From contig LATX02000013.1 of assembly GCA_001466705.2 (NCBI GenBank), positions 310,001 through 374,000 on the forward strand: a stretch of DNA of 64,000 nucleotides. Reading direction: 5' to 3'. Shown in pieces: positions 12,103 to 25,198 of the stretch (its first letter is position 1; every line of letters begins with the position of its first letter). The notes beneath the pieces are model-generated. The model had not been told where the DNA came from, did no database searches, and was given only the letters and a program-made list of their open reading frames with translations. This stretch comes from Moniliophthora roreri (lineage: Eukaryota > Basidiomycota > Agaricomycetes > Agaricales > Marasmiaceae). The position numbers were made by a program, and so were the translations under genes.

Positions 12103-13717
12103 ATGCTAGACTTCATTTCTAACCTGACGACGATCTTCTTCATCTTTGCTCTCGCGATCTTCTATCTCCGGCTCCCAAGTACCCCTCTACCCAAGGTCAA
12201 GTCGTATGCCAGTCAACCACCACTAGTTCCTTCCCTTCTTCCATGGTTGGGGCATGCGCTCAGTTTGCTTAGGTCACCGCCCGCTATTTTTAAGCAGTGT
12301 CGGTCAGTGCATCCTGTCAATAAGCCCTGATCTCGCTCACTCTCTCGTTTCAGAGAACGATATGGCTCGATATACAAACTAGCGATTCCTGGGAGACGGC
12401 TGGTGCTAGTTTCTGATCCCATCGCTATAGCCTCCTTGCAGGTGAAGTCACCAAAGGAGATTGGTTACTTTGAGTATCAGAAAATCGGTCCTATCACTGG
12501 GATCATGGATGAGGCACGAGTATCTCTCATATTCGAAGTCCTCCATAGGAGGGTATTTGCCCTAGCCTCACATGGAATGTCCAACCAAAACCTATCTCAG
12601 CTCACAACATCTGCAGATAGAGTACTTCTCCGTCGCTTCCAAGGTATCGCTGTCAGTGATGCCGTCGTGGAGCTTCCGCTCCAGGAATTTGTTGGGTCGA
12701 ATCTGTACGCAGCGACAGTCATGGCGTTCTTTGGACCCCATTTCTCACCTGAGAGCTGGTCCGATTTCGCCCACCTCGACCGCAATATGTACTACCTGTT
12801 GAATTGGATACCTTTCCATGGCAAAGAGGGAAGAGAGGCACGGTCGCGAGTTGTCTCCCATATCGATGGTTATCTCAAGACTGCATGGAGTCAAGATGAA
12901 GGTCAACTCGAAGGGGTGCCAGACTTTGTGTCCAACATGGTGGGAGAGATGGTCAAATCTGGTCTTTCACTCCATGAGCAGACTACAGCACTGCTGATGA
13001 TCCTATGGGGTATGAACGGCAATGTCATCCAAGTCGTCTTCTGGACGCTATCATATCTTATGGCAGAACCCGATATCCTCAAACGAGTTACCGCCGACAT
13101 CCGCAATGCAGTTGCAGAGACGGTGAACGATGTCGAGGATCTCTTGAGTGCGGAACCCGCCGTTCTTGATCAACCTCGTTTCAAACTCCTGGATTCCCTT
13201 TTCCAGGAGACGATGCGGCTCTGTTTGCATCCTACATCGATCCGTGAGGCACTCTGCGACACAGTTATCGCTGCCTCTGATAATCGGTTGTTCTCCATCT
13301 TGAAAGGAGAGCAGATTATCGTCGACATACGCGGTCTACATCTTGATCCTTCCTTCTTCCCGGAACCAGAGAAGTTCAAATTCGATCGATTCCTTCACCT
13401 GGACGGATATCCCGAATGGCAGGGCGTTAAGACATTCGTTCCGTGGGGCGGAGGGCTGTCTATGGTAAGTGTAGTATCCAGCCTGTGTCTAGTGGAGATT
13501 GATTGACTGACTTGTGGTTCAGTGCAAAGGCAGAAATTACGCTCGACATATCTATAAGATATTCCTTATTCTATGTCTTGATATGTTCGACATTGAAGTC
13601 CCACCCGAGGGTCTCCCTTTACCAGCAGTTGGCGAGAAGGCATTAACAGTGCCGATGCTTCCTACATACGATACACCTACTATACGCCTTCGTGCAAGTT
13701 CTAGAATTTCTACTTAG
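12103..13717 (+). CDS. Cytochrome P450 B (CYP7/CYP8-like steroid-hydroxylase type)
   Basis: Start ATG at 12103 gives the anchor MLDFISNLTTIFFIFALAIF followed by a proline-rich hinge (PSLLPWLGHA). Two introns are seen, one after KQCR (about 12302-12353) and one just before the heme cysteine (about 13464-13523). The ExxR motif is in LFQETMRL. A PEPEKFKFDRFL block and heme loop FVPWGGGLSM-CKGRNYA follow. Length is about 500 residues, stop TAG at 13715. The WGxGLSxCxGR heme loop and overall pattern match fungal proteins usually annotated as CYP7/CYP8-like (7-alpha-hydroxylase or prostacyclin-synthase-like). That is a family resemblance, not a proven activity. It is a paralogue of P450 D at 29336-30971, sharing PWLGHA, RYG, the ETxR motif and the same intron positions. 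Confidence 0.92.
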
Positions 13718-14178
13718 CGTGATGAGCTTGCGGAGATGAAGTCAATTAAAAATATCTGTATTGTAGGGTTCCATATACGGAGAATGAGAGAAATATGGAA
13801 CTTTCAGGTACAGAAAGAGAAGAGATCAAACAGGGACCATGGACATCGTCAATGATTCGATTCTATCAACGGTTACTTATTGTAATGCCGGCCCGCGTGG
13901 TACCGTAGCTTTCGTTCTTCCATAAGGGACCGACTCGAGATCAGCTCACCCGCGCCGGCGAGCTGGCCGATCTGCCGATGAGTCGAGACTAGCGCTGAAC
14001 AACCGTAATGGGCGGGTCGCTTACGACGCTTCTCCAGGGTGGTACGACTTTGAAATATGTAAGTAACGATCAATTGCAATGATCGGCTTCAATTCAAACT
14101 ATTAACACGACTGCTTTCACGTTGCCTCCTCGCCCAACCTTCCTCTTTGCAGCCAGTTCCTCAAGCCCCACCACCAAT

Positions 14179-16425
14179 ATGGCCATTCTTGTCGTTCTTC
14201 TGTCCGGGACAATTGCCTATGTCTTCTACAAACATCTGAAGGGTCTGTGGGTGCGTGTTATTCTTATTCGCGTCATTTACCAAGACTGATAGCACGATTG
14301 ACCTCACCAGGACGTAGACTTTCTCCCCGGATTGAGGCCTCTATTCGCTCCTCTTCACCCCCTCTCCCAAATCGTTCCAAATAGTTCATGGAGCTACAAT
14401 GCAGAGTGGGCTTGGATTAAGCGCAAAACTTGTTTGTCTCGACTCCATATACGTTCTTTGTCGTGAAGAAACTAACGCGTTCGGCCCATCTTACAGCTTA
14501 CATGAATTTCTCGAGGGATATCATATCAGTCGTGCCGCTTGTCGCTGGAGCACCATGTTATTACACGTGTTCAATCGATGTGATGAAGCAAATTCTCGGA
14601 AACGAAGCCAAACTCAACCCTGTCAAGCCTCTAGAACTGACTCTGTTTCGGTGAGTAAACGTACTACGTGTCATTTGATTTCCTTTCTGATTCCCCCCCT
14701 CTAGGCTTTTGGGTAACAGTCTGCCTTCTGTGAGTGGAGATATCTGGCGTCGCCACCGGCGTGTAGTTGCGCCCGCTTTTGGCACCAAGGTGTACGTTTT
14801 CTCTATGTTTTGTGTGATGGCTTTCTACATCTAAACGTATACTTTCAAAGTCTGAATTCCGCGTGGCAAGACGCTATCGATGTGTACGGACAGATGATGC
14901 AAGACGAGGGCTGGGAAAAGGAGGATGAAATTGTTCTCCCTGAATCCCACTCTCTCGTACTCAAGGTATTAGAATGCAAAGTTGCTTCACTTGCATTAGT
15001 ACTCAAGTATCACATCGCAAGGTGACCTTGTTGGTTCTCGCAAAATCCGGTTTCGGAATGCCTACGTCGTGGACCCGCCCGGCAGATGGTCTTGATATAA
15101 TCCGTTCATTGTCCACCGTTTCAGAGACTTTCCTCGCCCGCATTATCCTTCCGAGATGGGCTTACAGCTTACCCTTTAAACGGTGCGTAGCGTCGTCACA
15201 TCACTCTGCTCGCTTCTGCTCACGCACACACCAGCCTTCATTCTATCGAGAAAGCTTGGAACGAGGTCACCGCTTTCATAAATACAGGTATCAACGAACG
15301 CAAAGCAGAAAGGCGTGAAGAAGATGTCGATGTTGCTGACCTTCCCGGAGATCTCCTCAATCGCTTGGTGGTCGCATCGGAAGATGGAGGGCGTTACGCA
15401 ATGACCAAAGAAGAGACTGTAAGCTGGCTCTCTTTCGCTGTCTTTGTGCTCTGACTGTTCTTTAGGTTGCCAACATGCTTTCTCTTCTGTTTGCTGGTCA
15501 CGGTAAGTAAATTACTCATAGCGCACACAAGCCCGCCTCATTCGAAGCCTAGAAACGACCGCCAGCGGATTGCTGACGACTTTGGGATACCTCGCACTTT
15601 ATCAAGATGAACAGCAAGCTGCATATAACGAAATTCAAAAGCTACAAAGCGTCCCGCTGGTATGTTATTAAAGTAGTCAACATTCATCAATCAGGTGCTG
15701 ATGAGTATTCAGCCTCAAGATCTTGCTCGACTCCAGTATGTTTTGGGATGTTTTCTGGAAGCCCAGCGACTTTGCCGTGTGTTCATCTATGATTGACCAT
15801 AACAGTTGTATTCATTTACCCTTTATAGCTGCACCGTTATTCCTACCCCGCGATATGCCGGACGATATACCAGTCAAAATTGCCCGCCCTGCTGAAGAAA
15901 CCTTTGTGTTGAAAAAAGGATATCGCCTTGTATTCGATATGGTTGGGATCAGTAAGTCTACCAAAGCCTTTGATACGTAGCATGCGGCTCATGCGTTTTC
16001 TTCAGTGCGCAACCCCCACTTCTTTGAGGATCCAGATGTTTTCCGTCCATCCCGATGGATTGACAAATCGGAGAGCGAACTTGGGATGTTTGGATTCGGT
16101 ACGTACTGTTCCTTGTTTTCCTTACCTCACAGCATCTTTACTAAATATGAGCTTTAAAGGTCCCAGGATGTGTGTTGGTAAGGGGCCCCTCTCCATCAAT
16201 TACGTTTTTATTTGACCAGGCATCACAGGTCGCAAGTTTGCACAATACGAAGCCGTCGCTTGGCTCGCTTGCTTGTTGCGTGATTGGAGATTGGATATAG
16301 CACTTCAGCCGGGCGAAACCAAAGTGCAGTATATTGATCGGGTTATGGGAGATGCTGGCATGATAGGCACCGCTTTTGCTTTACGCAGTGGCGTGCCCCT
16401 CAAACTGGTCAGGAGAAAGCTGTAA
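14179..16425 (+). CDS. Cytochrome P450 C
   Basis: The start ATG at 14179 gives MAILVVLLSGTIAYVFYKHL, a membrane anchor, followed after an intron by DFLPGLRPLFAP. The I-helix reads FAGHETTAS across an intron near 15505-15555. The ExxR motif is in GCFLEAQRLC, and the PERF region is DPDVFRPSRWID. The heme loop FGFG-PRMCVG-RKFAQYEA is interrupted by two introns. It ends LKLVRRKL, stop TAA at 16423. About a dozen short introns are seen and the product is near 530 residues. It is in the CYP4/CYP63-like half of fungal P450s and is clearly not close to P450s A, B or D. It is tandem with P450 B, about 460 bases downstream on the same strand. Substrate unknown. Confidence 0.9.
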
Positions 16426-17435
16426 ATGTATTGGACTTGATTTCTTGACATGTCATGATTTACTTCCGATTCGTCGAGTTGGCGTACTTTTGGGAAGTTG
16501 AAAGTGTGGAACGGCATTATTAGTATGAAAAACTGCATCAAGTTGCTGCAAAACCGCCACTGGCGTTGATGGTGCGGATACCCGAATACCGTACCATATG
16601 GCATCCCTGTGGCAATTCTAGAGCTGTTCCATCATGTAGTAATTGTAGAAACTTCCGCAGCTTTTGGTGTATTTGATGGCTTATATACAAGGTTAGGGGA
16701 ACTTTTTACAGGACCGGATTCTCTGTATATAGACCCTTTTGTGATTCTGTGATTTTGTTTAGAACAAACAGATCTTGGAGCGATCTGGTGAAGCCAATGA
16801 GCCATTCTTCAAGAACCAACGGGCATTGCAATTACTCCAATGAAAGTTGGAACCCCATCTTTTGCGCACGAACAAAATCACCGTTAACCGTTGACTCGAA
16901 AAGTTTCTAAGATTGTTGAAACAGCTATAAGGGCTGTGATTTGATTCGGAGTTGCCGGGGTTAGCCGGAATCGCGTTCATGGGAACGTTGAACGTGGGTC
17001 CTTACCATCGTGTCAGCCTCAGGATCCACACGTATCGAAATCTATGGATTAAATCACCGGGTGTGCAAGCACCGTCTCTTCCTTTAAGTTCCTCATCAAC
17101 TAAGGCACCAGCTCATCCAAGCCGCTGTCTCGACCTCTGATACGGGATCATATGCTGAAAGTGCTCATTCGCAAACTTTATCATGGCGGATTCGGAGCGA
17201 GGCCTCCCAGACCGACTGGATCGCCTCGTTTGATGATTTGAAGTATCGATACTAGGTTGGCCGGAGGGTCTGATTGAAATGTATCCTTTGTACGTGGCAT
17301 CTGGACAAGCCTAATATCACCACAAGCAAATCGAATCGCTCCGATAAATACCCGAACGTACAAACCATCCTAAACCTACGTATTCTGGGACTCAAGTACT
17401 CAAGTACTCAAGTTCAACGCCGCTTCCCTCTTCAG
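16426..17435. other. Intergenic, no gene recognised
   Basis: No frame in this stretch has recognisable coding character. Just before the next gene a short tandem of the unit tactcaag occurs near 17390-17410. The rest is 3' flank of P450 C and upstream DNA of the DUF6533 gene. Confidence 0.5.
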
Positions 17436-19302
17436 ATGTCTGCGAATAACGAGGACAATACTGCTGTGATGCAAGCGTTGGCCCCGGTCATTGAGCAATT
17501 CAGACTGGTGAACTATATGAGAAGTAGCATTTCAAGCTCAAATGCACGTTCTCATCGCTCAAATCAAGTGCAGTCGCTGCGGTAGCATTGCTGGCCTACG
17601 ACATATGGATTATGTTTGACTTGGAGGTGAGCACGTTCCTCTTTCCTGCAGACGGGATACTGTACCTTTTTCAGTTTCGATACATCTGGAGGCAAGGTGT
17701 TATCATATTTTTCTGTATCTCAAAATGCCGACGAAGCTATTTGAAGAGCAAAATGGTCCTTGCCAAAGATTCTATATATCTCGGCCAGATATTACGCCCT
17801 TTTTTTCCTCGCGTAAGTTACTGCGCCGTTCTATTTCGTTGACCTGGCTCTCATTCTTAATCACTAGCTTAGAATTTTCGGGTGTGTCGACAAAAATTAA
17901 TATGGCACGAGACTGCGGCTCACTCGTGTATTGCAGTGAACACGCGCGTCGGTTTATCACTTAATGTGAATCTCATTCATTCTATCCAACTGCTGGAGGC
18001 TGACTGACTCTTCTCAGTTGTATTTATACTTGATCAGGTCCATAGTAGCACGCTGATCGGGTCATCAATAGCTGTCGAGGGTATTTGGGCTTTTACACTT
18101 GGTTAGTCCCCTCATTTTTGTCATTCGACTTCTCTAATCCTCGAAGTGCAAGTTATATTGTCGCGGGAACCATCGTCAACGCAGTATTAACATTACGACT
18201 GTACGCCTTGTACGGCAAGAAGAAAAGTGGTGTGTGCTCTCTTCCGCTTTTGACGCTTCATTTTCTCTTATCTCTATAGTTCTCATATGGCTTCTCATTG
18301 TCCTCATACGCAAGTTCCTTCCTCTTTGTCGTCAGTACCGATGCTGAAATTCCTTTAGTGGATCTGGCCGTTAGTATCATTACCCCACCGACACACAAAT
18401 GAAGCTTCTCACCTTGATTTAGGCGGGACTCGGCGTTTCGATAGTAATCACAGTCCATTTACAAAGGACAGTCTCACATGCACCCATAGGGATCCCATTA
18501 ACAGGCTGTTTTGCAACCGCGCCTCAAACATTGACTTTGATTGCATGGTACGTACTTATGTCCACAATGAGAAATGTGCTCCTTCACCTCAAGTGTAGGA
18601 TCCCTCGAATACTTTCTTCGAGTTCGTATTTCAGCTATTGGAAAATGGCAAGATGTTAATGCTAGCTTCATCTAGCTGTTTTCTTCTTCATGACCTTGTA
18701 TAAGATGTTCACGTCTTTGGCCAACAAGCGGCGAGTCGCATTAAAATCGATAAGGCTTTCGACGAAGTTCTCTCCACTTCTCACCTGCTTCTACAGGGAT
18801 GGCGCGATTTACTACACAGTGTAAGAGTATTGTTCAGATATCGTTTCGTTTCTGCTCACCTATGAATCTAGAATTACGAGTATGTATGCCCTCAATCAGT
18901 TTTTACTACTGATATATATCATGCACCAGGTATAATTATGATCTGCACAGTCACGGTAGTTACTCTCGACGGTCCGCTCGTTCTCGTCGCTACGCCGTAA
19001 GTGGTCAGACTATCTCCCAATGTCATACACTGAGGTTGAGATTATAGCTTTTTGAACGCAGGATACTCTCTCGCTGTACGTGCCGTGACAGACTCATAAT
19101 GAATGAGTCGCTGCTGAATGATATCTAGGTATGTCGTCTCATTCTTAACCTGAGGCGTACAGCATTAGGCCGGAATGCCTCAGCAACATGGGCGGAAACA
19201 GTATCCCTCCGGGCGAACGACCAAGCCAACGATGCAAACGATGGTGGCATTCAGCTAGAGCCGTACCAGCCCACGCGATTTCGCGGACTACATGTCATGT
19301 AA
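17436..19302 (+). CDS. DUF6533 multi-pass membrane protein
   Basis: Begins MSANNEDNTAVMQALAP and runs through LVNYMR, IAAVALLAYDIWIMFDLE, FRYIWR and AKWSLPKILYISARYYAL, which together form the DUF6533 domain with its first membrane helices. A mid-gene exon has TGCFATAPQTLTLIAW, later exons KMFTSLANKRR and STKFSPL. The C-terminal exon reads RLILNLRRTALG and then SATWAETVS, the usual tail, with stop TAA at 19300. One intron after FRYIW(R) appears to use a GC donor at 17692-17693; both paralogues in the window have GT at that site. The function of the family is unknown. It is convergent with the related gene at 20161-22076. Confidence 0.8.
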
Positions 19303-20160
19303 ACGATATAACGTGCACAGTCGATTTTTTTATGTATAGCGCATATGTGCATGACGCGTCCTGTTCTCATACTGCGACCACGTTCTTTTCGCACGACCAA
19401 TAGAACTGATCATTACACAGCAGAGGAGTAGTCTAAGGGCTGTGCCTGCTCGTCATAGCCCGATCCAAGACAGAACCTTATGCATTATGGAATGTGCTTT
19501 CACCCCGAGATAAAGGGTGGCCCGGGATTACCCAGTCGTGCCACATTTCTTGGCACCGCGTTTGAGATCGCAAGACGAGACCATGCGGTATTAGGGTCGC
19601 TAGCCCGCCGGGGTTTTCTGAATTGGAAATATGAAATCAAGGAACTTCAAATCGTCTGTTACAACCAACAATGGTCAGTTCCAGGTCAGAAATCACAGAA
19701 ATTGCACGATTCGCAGGCAAAAAGGCCTTTGGAGTGTATAGAGAAAACATGGAGGGAAGAAGGGGGTGCGGCTCGCGAAAGTCCAGAAAAATATAGGCGC
19801 CCAATACTTAAGGGCTTAAGCGCCTGACAGTGCCTCGCGGTTCGCTGGCACTTTCCACAACTCGATTCCGGCTACCTTCTCAAGTGGTCCCATAGTAAAG
19901 CCTCAATAAATTCAAACTTCGCTCGTAAGTATAGTGTATCACTCGTCGCGATTTTTTGACCTTAAAGCAACGTGAAGCCGAGAAGGGCGAAGAGCCTGGA
20001 GTCCTCTCCACCTCAATTCATCTTATCTCAGTTTCTCTCAGTCTCTCATTCAACAGCATAAATGAGCCACTCATACAGACAGCTTGATTCATGCACAAAA
20101 ATATTCCACATAGGCTTGAATACAACTGTAATAAATACAATTTCACTTCGACAGGGAGAT
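19303..20160. other. Intergenic between convergent DUF6533 genes
   Basis: This is shared 3' flank of two tail-to-tail genes. An open frame at 19480-19827 (plus strand) encodes about 115 residues with no recognisable family, hydrophobic segment or splice context. I treat it as chance. Confidence 0.45.
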
Positions 20161-22076
20161 CTACACATCGTATTGTTCTTCACGATGGATACGGATAGGG
20201 AGCCTATTCATTGGAAAGTCACCATTGCTACCACTGCTGCCACTATTGCCACTTTGCCCGTGATCTGCCACTCTGAAGGACATTGTATCTTCCCATGTCG
20301 CTGCTGACTTTTCCCCTAATGCCGTACGCCTCAGGTTGAGAACTAGACGAGATCCCTGAAACGCCATGAGTAACATATACCGACGCTATGACGTTTCAAA
20401 CACCTACTGAGAAGGAGTAGATGGCTATAAGCCAACTAGTATTGATGGCACCTTAGGCTCAGATAATCAAGATCTTGGATCAGACACTTACGGGAGGGCT
20501 ATCTGAATCAAGGGACCGTCCAAAGTTATGGTGGTCACCGTGCAAATCAAGAGAATGGCTGAAAAAAGTCAGTGGCTGGAAGAAAGAAGACGGAAGTGGT
20601 GGACGGACTTGCAATTCTACAAAGCAATAGAGATCGGGTCAGAATTGTTTTGTATCCCATAGGATCGATGCTTACAAGGAGAAGTAGATGGCTCCGTCAA
20701 CGTAGAAGGACCTCAGGAGGGGCGTGAATGATTGTTGTAAGTCTTCCAGCTGGAGCTTCGCGCTCCTTCTTGACAGAGAGTCGAACATTTGATAGAGAGT
20801 CATGAAGAAAAAGATTGCTAGAGTATTGTGCATCAATAAATCTTCGCTGATTTTTTGGAAAGGGACATGACTGACTGGCAGCAATAAGGCAGGGTACCCT
20901 ATATAACGCGAAATCAGTCTGGTAGAACGCAATAAGTCATTTCTTTCCATACCAGGCGACAAGGGTCAGGTTCTGCGGTGCAGTGGCGAGACATCCACCA
21001 AGCGGGATTCCCGGGGGCGCTAGCATCGTCGTTTTGTCCGTAGCAATTCCCACCAAGGTGGAGATGTAAAGTTCTGCCTGCGTGGTTTATGTATCAAATG
21101 AGTATAAGTAACAAGCGATTGACTCACAGCAAATTCTCCTGGAAGAGCAATGTCGGCGTCATAGTATTTCGTCAATGATTCCGACTTCACGTACCGATCA
21201 ACAAGAAAAGTAGCCATAAAAGAACTGTTACGATGTTAACATCAATGGAGAAAAACAAAGCAAGGTTACATTGAAGCAAACATACCTTTGACTTTTTTGC
21301 CGTACAGCGCATGCAACCGCATGACCAAAATCGCGTTAATTGTAGTAGTGAAAATGATGGCACCGCCCCTATACTATCCATGAGGATAACAAGAATCTGC
21401 TCCGAGGCAGAAAGACCCACAGAGAGTAGAACCATAAATAGCTCCGACAGCTACGGAAAGACGGGAAGCTCAGTCTGGATAATGATTCAGTGGAGACTAG
21501 GCGCACAACTACGAAAGCGGTTAGAAATGTCATAATAGTCGGAGATAGAAAGTCTAACTTTAAGCGATAGGCCAAGTTGCTGCTTCACTGTGACTAGATT
21601 GAGACGTCTTATTAATCACAAAGAGAGGAGCTTCGCACCCGCAAACTCTAGGCTGAATGGAAGCGGTCAGAGATCATGCTGAGAATGGAGCACATATACG
21701 TACATCAAGAATGCGATTCCGTAGTATCTGGCAAAGATGTACAATATCTTGGGCAGAGACCATACAGCGCTTTCGGCAGAACGTCAGTGACGGTGCGAGA
21801 GTATAGGCCGTACCATACCTCCAAACAAACTCAACCTGTTCTTGACTCAGTAAAATGATTGAGCTACTAGCAACCTCCTTACCTCTGCGTCAAACATGAT
21901 AATGATATCATATGCCAGAAATGCGATCGCCGACACTAGAGCACAGTAAACATTAATGATAGCTACTTATCCCATTCCACAGACTTACATGACATATAAT
22001 CCACTTTTCGGTTCTGATCAAGAACTGTGAAGAGCGCTTGCAGTGCCGCAAGACCACCGGCGTCAGGAGCAGACAT
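20161..22076 (-). CDS. DUF6533 multi-pass membrane protein
   Basis: The start ATG at 22076 gives MSAPDAGGLAALQALFTVL, then VDYMS, an intron, and SAIAFLAYDIIIMFDAE. The next exons read EFVW and AVWSLPKILYIFARYYGIAF, the DUF6533 core, with intron positions identical to the gene at 17436. Later exons contain FFMTLYQMFDSLSRRSAKL and FVDGAIYF-like text. The last exon reads FQGSRLVLNLRRTALG then SATWEDTMS-like text and a Ser/Gly/Asn-rich cytosolic tail ending EEQYDV, stop at 20161. It is a seven-helix membrane protein of unknown function. With the copies at 1-1337 and 17436-19302 it forms one paralogue group with conserved gene structure. Confidence 0.8.
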
Positions 22077-23824
22077 GTTGAAGTGTCTAAGGACAAGAAG
22101 CCTGACTAGGTCCATTGGTTCTCGAAATATATATCGTGAGCTGGGATCGTCCGGATTGATGAACCGCTGGCCGGGATAGTTGCTCTCAGCTATGAGTGTG
22201 ACCCGGGATATTAAGGTACCGGGTCCAAACTATTCGGAGCAATCGAAGCTCCAATTCTGTGGGCGCTCGGTTCGAAACGGGGTTCTCCCACAGTACCACC
22301 TAAAATTGTGATTGAGTGATGGGATCTTTGACGGTCAAAAATATCAGAGCCGTGATACCGCCCTGTGATTCAATCAGTCATCAAACTGCAACTATTAACA
22401 TTTTCTCGATGCTTACTACCAGGGGAGAAAGCAACCTCTATCGGTGGCATTGGGAGAAAGATATACATCACTGAGCCATGAATCAAGTCAATATGAAATG
22501 AACCGCTTCGCCCAAGCTATCTTGGTATGATCTTTGCAAATTGAGATCCATGTTCCTGGGAGCGAGCAAAGTCAGTGAGCAGGTGGTTTGATTAATATCA
22601 AGCTGATACATACCTTCGTGGCTAGGTGCCTACTCCCGACGATCGGAGATGTGTATTATCGCTATCCGATATTCTTGACGAACTGGGGAAATCATGGCGC
22701 AAACCTGATGTTTCCCGACGTCCATCCGGTGGAGCCTTGGAGGACGTTAACAAGTCCTGTGTTTCCAACTTGCCGTAAATGGTTTCTGAGACGAACTTGG
22801 AGAAAGAACACTATTCCTTGTACTGGCTTGTACTGCGTCCAATGTCATTCTAAACTCGCGAAGGCTTATCAGAGAATGACATATGCACGTGGTACTGACA
22901 GGTGAAATGAAAGCGAATAGGAAAGCGACGCAATCACTACAGTAGTCTGACTTGCTGTCATTGTCAAACTCAAAGTTCGTCCCGCCTTCATTCCGTTTTC
23001 CCTTTTTCAGCCCGCTATATCCTCAGGAGTCAGTGCACAAGAGTCAGTGCACAGGACATTCACCGAAGTAGGCTTTGGATCGGGTCGGATTACGGAATTC
23101 AAGCATGCTTTTTGATTTCTGCCTATCTCTCGTGTCTTTGACTTGCAGCGACGTTTCCTACTCATTCAGAAGATGGCAAAGCATGTCCGGTACCCAACCG
23201 ATCTTTCACACTCAGCTAACATACGGAACCAAGATCAATGCTCGCGACGATATCTAAATACCGGAGAAGTTGGGTGTTTGGGTTTAGTACACAGAGTGTA
23301 TAGAAATAGTCAGGGAAGAGGGTTGGGCGGTCAGGACGAAGGATTATTTGATAGCGGCGCGGAACTGTGAACCGGGAAGCTTCATATACATAGTACGTCG
23401 TCAGAATACATTGGGTCTTCAAACTATTCGATGCTATCTGACGAAAGCCAGTGATGAACCAGTCCATGCATAGTGGTTCCTCCTTCAAGACCAAGACCTT
23501 TCCCCGCTCCTTTTTTTTCAACCACCATTCCACCCCCTTCCGCAGTCTCCTTCCGCATCTCCGACAATATTTGCAAGTCAGACTCAAGCTCTCGTCAATT
23601 CATCGAGCTCGCTGGTCCCCAAGTATTACGAGTCCGAGTTTACGAGGATTCGTCTTATTCTGAAATTTTCCTTATGCGGAAGGTACAGTGACTGCCAAAA
23701 ATATTTCACACCCGAAAAAGGCAGGCGGGATTCATAAGCTTCACATGACTCCATCTATCAATCTATCTGGCGCCACTCCTCGTTCCCACTCATATAATGC
23801 AGTTTCTGGCCACATAGACGTGTC
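22077..23824. other. Intergenic, no gene recognised
   Basis: The stretch has normal CpG density and several open frames under 125 residues on both strands. None has a recognisable domain or continuous splice-consistent structure. It ends at a sharp fall in CpG content near 23825. Confidence 0.45.
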
Positions 23825-23942
23825 TCTAGTCCCAAAATCTTTGTGTAGTTTGTATATGAACAGCTCAATAAAATTTAATCATACATGCAAATGATACAAG
23901 ATATATAGTATAAACATGTGAAAATGTAAGAAGTGAGTGACT

Positions 23943-24260
23943 CTACATCAAGAAAGCACCTTCTAGTATTTGGTCCACAGGTCTTGTGAACAGTAAACTG
24001 CCTTCTGGCATTGTGAAAAGGGCCTTCTTGACATATTTCCTGAGCCCCAGGTTGTAACAAATCACCTCCAAGGTGTCCCAAAGCTCCCCATCCCTTGAGT
24101 GTCTTTCCATTTGCTGCACTTGAGCCTTGAGGTATGCTCATGCATTTTCAGTAGCATTAAGGTCTGGTGGTATAGATACAGTGATCTCAAAGCCATTTCT
24201 TTGTATCATTTGCTGTATGCTACCAGTCATTGTTGTGCACAAACATCTAGGACTGTTCTT
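23943..24260 (-). pseudogene. Degenerate Tc1/mariner-type transposase, C-terminal part
   Basis: The minus strand reads PPDLNATENA, a stop, then AYLKAQVQQMERHSRDGELW and on to FTRPVDQILEGAFLM. This matches the DDE_3 endonuclease C-terminal block SPDLNPIENxWxxLK of Tc1/mariner elements. The expected Trp codon is TGA (24140-24138), a G-to-A change of TGG. Just upstream a second frame carries HNNDW-HTANDTKKWL, the preceding block around the second catalytic Asp, so at least one frameshift is also present. No inverted terminal repeats were found. It is an inactive relic. Confidence 0.65.
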
Positions 24261-24476
24261 TGTAGCCTGCATGACAGACAGAAGGAAGAAGTAATTGCTA
24301 GAAATAGAGTCAAAAGACTATATAAAATTCAAGGAAAAGAACATGCATCTTAAGAGGCATGAATCATTTTTGACTATTACCCCATAACTGGACAGGAAAA
24401 TTATAGTCTGGTAGATGACAATAGGTCATTTTGTTTGGCTCTTTCAGTGCATGTTCAGTTTTGCTTTCATTATAGT

Positions 24477-24558
24477 GCTCAAGTTTCTGCAAGACCACAA
24501 CACCAGAAATAGACCTATGATCACCATTAAACCCTAATAGCCCATTGTGGCAAGTAAT
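24477..24558. repeat. Dispersed repeat copy B (CpG-depleted)
   Basis: Counterpart of 1829-1918. It keeps the same order of blocks but has TG or CA at most positions where the other copy has CG, plus a gap of about seven bases. Confidence 0.6.
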
Positions 24559-25198
24559 AAACTGAGTTTATAGTATGTGTTACATGTTCTGCTCACCTTC
24601 CTCAACTATCCAATAACTTGTAACTCTCCTTTCACTCCATATGGAGAAGAACATGCTATCAGCTGATGATAGTTCCATTGGGTAGACTTCTGTTAGATGT
24701 TGTCCAACCAGTAGTCTGTGCATTGGGATCATACCTCATCTTCAGGAGTGCCCTCAATGAAATGGAATATGTTTTATTATAGCAAGATTCAGAGCCAGAG
24801 AAAGGATCTCTAGCAAGAAAGTGGACATTTAGTGTTTGAACAGTGAGTACTATCTGGATTTGCATTACCTTTCAGGCCTAATGTGCTTTAACAGATGCTA
24901 ATAGTTCTGTGGTCAATACTAAGCACTGTAGGAAAACCTTTGATTGTCATGCATGAAACATCAAGTACATCAATATGAAATAACCTATACTATCTACTCT
25001 ATGTAGACCACATATGTTGGCACTCTGAATCTCAGCGGTTCTGAGATATTGTCACTTTTTCTTGAAATATTACTATTCCTGATTAGCAGAATAAGTATAT
25101 TCATGCAATTTGAGTACTCCTGCCTTACCTTTGCTCTGGAGATCAGTATGCTCAGCCTAGTTGACAGCATGCATTAGAATAGATGATTATAGTGTATT

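Noticed and set aside
19480..19827. 115-codon plus-strand frame between convergent DUF6533 genes
   Set aside because: No family, signal or splice context; probably chance.
22240..22300. tRNA-like B box (ggttcgaaac)
   Set aside because: No matching A box or cloverleaf arms upstream.
23451..23691. Ser/Pro-rich plus-strand frames as a small gene
   Set aside because: Two overlapping frames of similar quality and no conserved features; likely low-complexity chance.
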